A stretch of 7,128 bases of DNA from an uncultured Thermoguttaceae bacterium (GTDB taxonomy: Bacteria; Planctomycetota; Planctomycetia; Pirellulales; Thermoguttaceae), in assembly GCA_934725735.1 (NCBI GenBank), contig CAKVCP010000111.1, positions 1-7,128 of the forward strand, in the 5' to 3' direction. Below, one piece after another: positions 4,816 to 7,128 of this stretch; position 1 is the first letter of the stretch, and each line of letters begins with the position of its first letter. The notes under the pieces are model-generated. The model did not search any database. It was given only the letters and a program-made list of their open reading frames with translations, and was not told the origin of the DNA. Position numbers and translations under genes: made by a program.

Positions 4816-6291
4816 TTACTTCTTATCGACCTTCGTCGCGACAACCAGGTATTTCACGGGCTTCAGAATTCTGTCCAACCAAGAGGTTCTGGAGACAAGA
4901 AGATCAAAGAGTTTAAAGCCCAAGAAGGACGGAGCTTTGTTGGGATCGCAACTTCGAAATAATCGTTCGACGGAAGCGATCGACTTAACGCAGTCGACGT
5001 TGTATCCCGACTCTTTTAGAAGTTTGACAAGTTCCTTAGACGTGAACGAAACGGTAGAATTTGATCGTTTGCGCTTGCAAAGCCAACAGGAGAAGCGGCT
5101 TTTTGCCGACGCGACGAAGAGAAGTTTCCCCGACGGTTTGAGATAGCGCTTCAATTCGACGAGCGCGTCCGTGTTGTTTAATGGGAGCGAGGAGGTTCGG
5201 TTAAGACAGACGACGGAGTCGAAGGCCTCGACGTCCTTGTCTTGAAGAGACGTTTTTCCCGAAATCAAATCAAGATATTGAACGTCGACGACGGCGTTTC
5301 CTTCGTAAGAAGCTTTAAGATATTTCCTTCGTCTATCGTCGGCCTCCGTTAGAGTGAGTCGTTCCCTCTGGGGGAGAAATTTGGAAAGGTTCCCCATTCC
5401 GGAACCGATTTCCAACGTCGTAGAACCCAGGTATGGAGCGCAACGACGGAAAAGCGTCTTCAAGTAGTTTCGAGAATATTCAAGTCGTTGCGAAGATTCC
5501 GAAGAGGAATCGATATCATAAAAACTGTCGTCAAAGAACCAGTACTTTAGTATGACGCAGATAGCGTTGACGCCATCTTTCCAACCGATCTTTTTCCCTT
5601 CGCTGTATTTGCGCCCATTGTAACTGATCGGAACTTCGTAAACCGTCCATCCGCGTTTGGCAACCTTCGCCGTAATTTCGGGTTCCATTCCAAAACGGTT
5701 GGAGCGTAGCGGAATCGATTTCAACGCGTCGGCGCGAAACGCCTTGTAGCAGGTCTCCATGTCCGTGAGATCGAGACCTGTTGTGAAGTTGGATAGGTGC
5801 GTTAAAAATAGATTTCCGAGCTTATGGTGATATTGCAGGATCTTTCTCGTTTCGCGCGTCGCAAAACGGGAACCGTAAACAACGTCCGCCCTTCCGTCGA
5901 GCAAAGGCGCTAAGATCAGGGGATACTCGTTTGGATTATATTCGAGATCGGCGTCTTGAATAATCGCAAAGTCCCCTTGCATTTCCTGGATCGCGCGCCT
6001 AATCGCGGCGCCCTTTCCCTGATTCTTCGATTGACGAAACGCCCTAACCGTATTGGGATAGCGCTCGACGATGGAACGGATGAGCTCGGGCGTACGATCC
6101 GCGGAGTAGTCGTCGACTAGAACAAGCTCGCGCTCGACGTTATCGGGAAGCGGAGCGTTCAGAACCCTCTCCACGACGCGTTCTAAGTAAGCCTGCTCGT
6201 TGTATACGGGCATCAAGATTGACAAGAGCCGACGATCATGGTCTTCGTTCAAAGAAGCGACGGGAAGGGTGGGAGTCGTTTCGTCTTGCAT
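4816..6291 (-). CDS. Bifunctional family-2 glycosyltransferase / class I SAM methyltransferase
   Basis: A 491-residue fusion. Residues 20 to about 255 are a GT-A glycosyltransferase of the dolichol/polyprenyl-phosphate mannosyltransferase type. It shows LLSILMPVYNEQAYLE at the first strand, VLVDDYSADRT, the QGKGAAIRRA helix, the metal-binding IQDADLEYNP (DAD at 113-115), and the conserved block RFGMEPEITAKVAKRGW. The second half, from about 270, is a Rossmann methyltransferase with motif I LEIGSGMGN (293-301), an acidic residue in TEADD, FDSVVCLN as a motif IV-like strand, and YLKPSGKLLFV typical of motif VI. It probably transfers a sugar from a nucleotide donor to a lipid or glycan acceptor and methylates a related product. 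No long membrane segments are seen, so it should be cytosolic or peripheral. I prefer ATG 6291; an in-frame TTG at 6303 would add four residues. Neither has a good ribosome site. Substrates are unknown. Confidence 0.88.
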   Translation of the reverse strand: MQDETTPTLPVASLNEDHDRRLLSILMPVYNEQAYLERVVERVLNAPLPDNVERELVLVDDYSADRTPELIRSIVERYPNTVRAFRQSKNQGKGAAIRRAIQEMQGDFAIIQDADLEYNPNEYPLILAPLLDGRADVVYGSRFATRETRKILQYHHKLGNLFLTHLSNFTTGLDLTDMETCYKAFRADALKSIPLRSNRFGMEPEITAKVAKRGWTVYEVPISYNGRKYSEGKKIGWKDGVNAICVILKYWFFDDSFYDIDSSSESSQRLEYSRNYLKTLFRRCAPYLGSTTLEIGSGMGNLSKFLPQRERLTLTEADDRRRKYLKASYEGNAVVDVQYLDLISGKTSLQDKDVEAFDSVVCLNRTSSLPLNNTDALVELKRYLKPSGKLLFVASAKSRFSCWLCKRKRSNSTVSFTSKELVKLLKESGYNVDCVKSIASVERLFRSCDPNKAPSFLGFKLFDLLVSRTSWLDRILKPVKYLVVATKVDKK

Positions 6292-6333
6292 GGTTCGATC
6301 CAATAGTTATGAGGAAGAGCCGCACGGGGGAAC

Positions 6334-6389
6334 AAAAAACGTCTCCCGTTTCCTCCGATTATAGCGCCCGGAGGATTAGACGGAAGACG
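6334..6389 (-). terminator. Intrinsic terminator after thi4
   Basis: On the minus strand CGTCTTCCGT (6380-6389) pairs with ACGGGAGACG (6340-6349) through ten pairs including one G-T, and CCTCCG pairs with CGGAGG nearer the loop, with a small internal loop between. The 3' arm is followed directly by six T (6334-6339). It lies about 40 bases beyond the thi4 stop, separating thi4 from the glycosyltransferase gene. Confidence 0.78.
6358..6363 (-). promoter_or_regulatory. Candidate -10 box for the glycosyltransferase gene, inside the terminator loop
   Basis: A perfect TATAAT on the minus strand, 66 bases before ATG 6291, would start transcription near 6351. It lies in the loop of the thi4 terminator. 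No -35 match is seen at 16-18 bases, so this is tentative. It is, however, the only -10-like sequence I see between the two genes. Confidence 0.3.
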
Positions 6390-6428
6390 AGTCATAATAA
6401 AAAGGGGAGAGTCGAACCTAGTCGGCGA

Positions 6429-7128
6429 TTAGAGGGTCGCGATCGATTCTTCAATCAAACGCGCGGCTTTCTTACCGGAAAGGAGCATTCCGCCGAAGAT
6501 CGGTCCCATACGGTAACCGCCCATGACGTTGTTGGCGCTCATGCCGCAAGCCCAAATACCCGGATAATATTCGTGAGTATTTTCAACGGTGGTGATTTCG
6601 CCCGTCGCCGCCTGCATTGGACGTTCGCCGAGGATTTCGCCCGTGGGAGTGTCGAGTTTGACGCGAGCTTTGCGCTGAACCAGCGTCAGAACTTCGCAGG
6701 GATGTCCCGTACCGTCGAGAACCGCTTTCGTCAAAACAACCAACGGATCGACGTGCATGCCGAGTCGTTCAACGGGGGTCCAGTTTATAACGAGACCGCT
6801 GACGCGTTCGCCGGTGAACGCGACGTCTTCAACGCTCATCGCGTTAAAGATTTTAGCGCCCGCATGGACGGCGCCGTAGATCAAACCGCTGGCGAGTTCG
6901 ACGGAATCGATGGCATAGTAGCCGGGCGCGTCGTCGATGACTTTTGTGCGAATGCCGTATTCATCGACAATTTGCTTGGCCTCTTCTTGGACGACGACTT
7001 CGTTGAAGAGCATGCCGCCGCCCCAGACGCCGCCGCCAGGCGCGAGCTTGCGTTCAAATACGGCGACCTTGCGTCCTTTTTCGGCAAGGGTTTTCGCAGC
7101 GACGAGACCCGAGGGACCGGCTCCGACG
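6429..7128 (-). CDS. thi4: Thi4-family thiazole synthase (sulfide-dependent type), 5' end cut by window edge
   Basis: The visible 232 residues lack only the first few tens of a protein usually about 260-270 long. The family makes the ADP-thiazole precursor of thiamine from NAD, glycine and a sulfur source. The FAD/NAD-type fold opens at VGAGPSGLVAAKTLAE (visible residues 1-16), with the acidic VAVFERK at the end of strand 2 and GGGVWGGGMLFNEVVV at 31-46. The segment INWTPVERLGMHVDP carries His125 where the suicidal yeast enzyme has the sulfur-donating cysteine. That His version is typical of archaeal and anaerobic bacterial Thi4, which use sulfide catalytically. The C-terminal GGYRMGPIFGGMLLSGKKAA is the family's conserved ending. 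The ATG at 7013 is internal, because the dinucleotide-binding motif lies upstream of it in the same frame. A terminator follows. Confidence 0.93.
   Translation of the reverse strand, partial: VGAGPSGLVAAKTLAEKGRKVAVFERKLAPGGGVWGGGMLFNEVVVQEEAKQIVDEYGIRTKVIDDAPGYYAIDSVELASGLIYGAVHAGAKIFNAMSVEDVAFTGERVSGLVINWTPVERLGMHVDPLVVLTKAVLDGTGHPCEVLTLVQRKARVKLDTPTGEILGERPMQAATGEITTVENTHEYYPGIWACGMSANNVMGGYRMGPIFGGMLLSGKKAARLIEESIATL

Noticed and set aside
4552..5146. Plus-strand frames running through the end of the zinc-ribbon gene into the glycosyltransferase gene
   Set aside because: They read through the intrinsic terminator at 4770-4804 and lie in the wrong frame of one real gene and antisense to another.
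6429..7013. ATG 7013 as the true start of thi4
   Set aside because: The same frame continues upstream to the window edge and encodes the required GAGPSG dinucleotide-binding motif.

Overview
The window looks like a piece of a Planctomycetota (PVC-group) genome. Three things point there. A Gfo/Idh/MocA oxidoreductase carries an NRRQFLKTSA twin-arginine leader. A small protein begins with a CDNGH...CPACG zinc ribbon of the kind these bacteria carry in many copies. Ribosome binding sites are absent from several genes. A Thi4 thiazole synthase of the sulfide-using (His) type suggests an anaerobic or sulfide-exposed lifestyle. The phylum call is an inference from gene style, not from a marker gene.

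Layout, left to right. Positions 1-578 (minus) hold the N-terminal 192 residues of an exported Gfo/Idh/MocA oxidoreductase, with a near-consensus promoter (675-703) and an inverted repeat just downstream of its start site. Positions 733-3942 (minus) hold a compact three-gene operon, transcribed as HAD phosphatase, then PfkB sugar kinase, then a deoxyhypusine-synthase-like protein of unknown reaction, with gaps of 13 and 32 bases. Positions 3943-4400 are a divergent intergenic region with a minus-strand -10 box for the operon and a plus-strand extended -10 promoter for the next gene. The plus-strand transcript would have a roughly 180-base leader with a strong 5' hairpin. The leader also holds two mutually exclusive 10-bp pairings, one of which buries the ribosome binding site. 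Positions 4401-4760 (plus) encode a 119-residue protein with a zinc ribbon at each end, closed by a clear intrinsic terminator. Positions 4816-6291 (minus) encode a fused family-2 glycosyltransferase and class I methyltransferase. Positions 6429-7128 (minus) hold most of a Thi4 gene, cut at its 5' end by the window edge and followed by an intrinsic terminator.

The kinase and phosphatase form a pair that could phosphorylate and dephosphorylate a sugar or sugar phosphate, with the DHS-like protein acting in the same unknown pathway. The fusion protein probably modifies a lipid-linked or surface glycan. Thi4 makes the thiazole half of thiamine. These units need not be functionally connected.

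The two items most worth following up are the switch-like leader at 4221-4400 and the HAD/PfkB/DHS-like cassette. No tRNA, rRNA, CRISPR array, insertion sequence or phage gene was seen.
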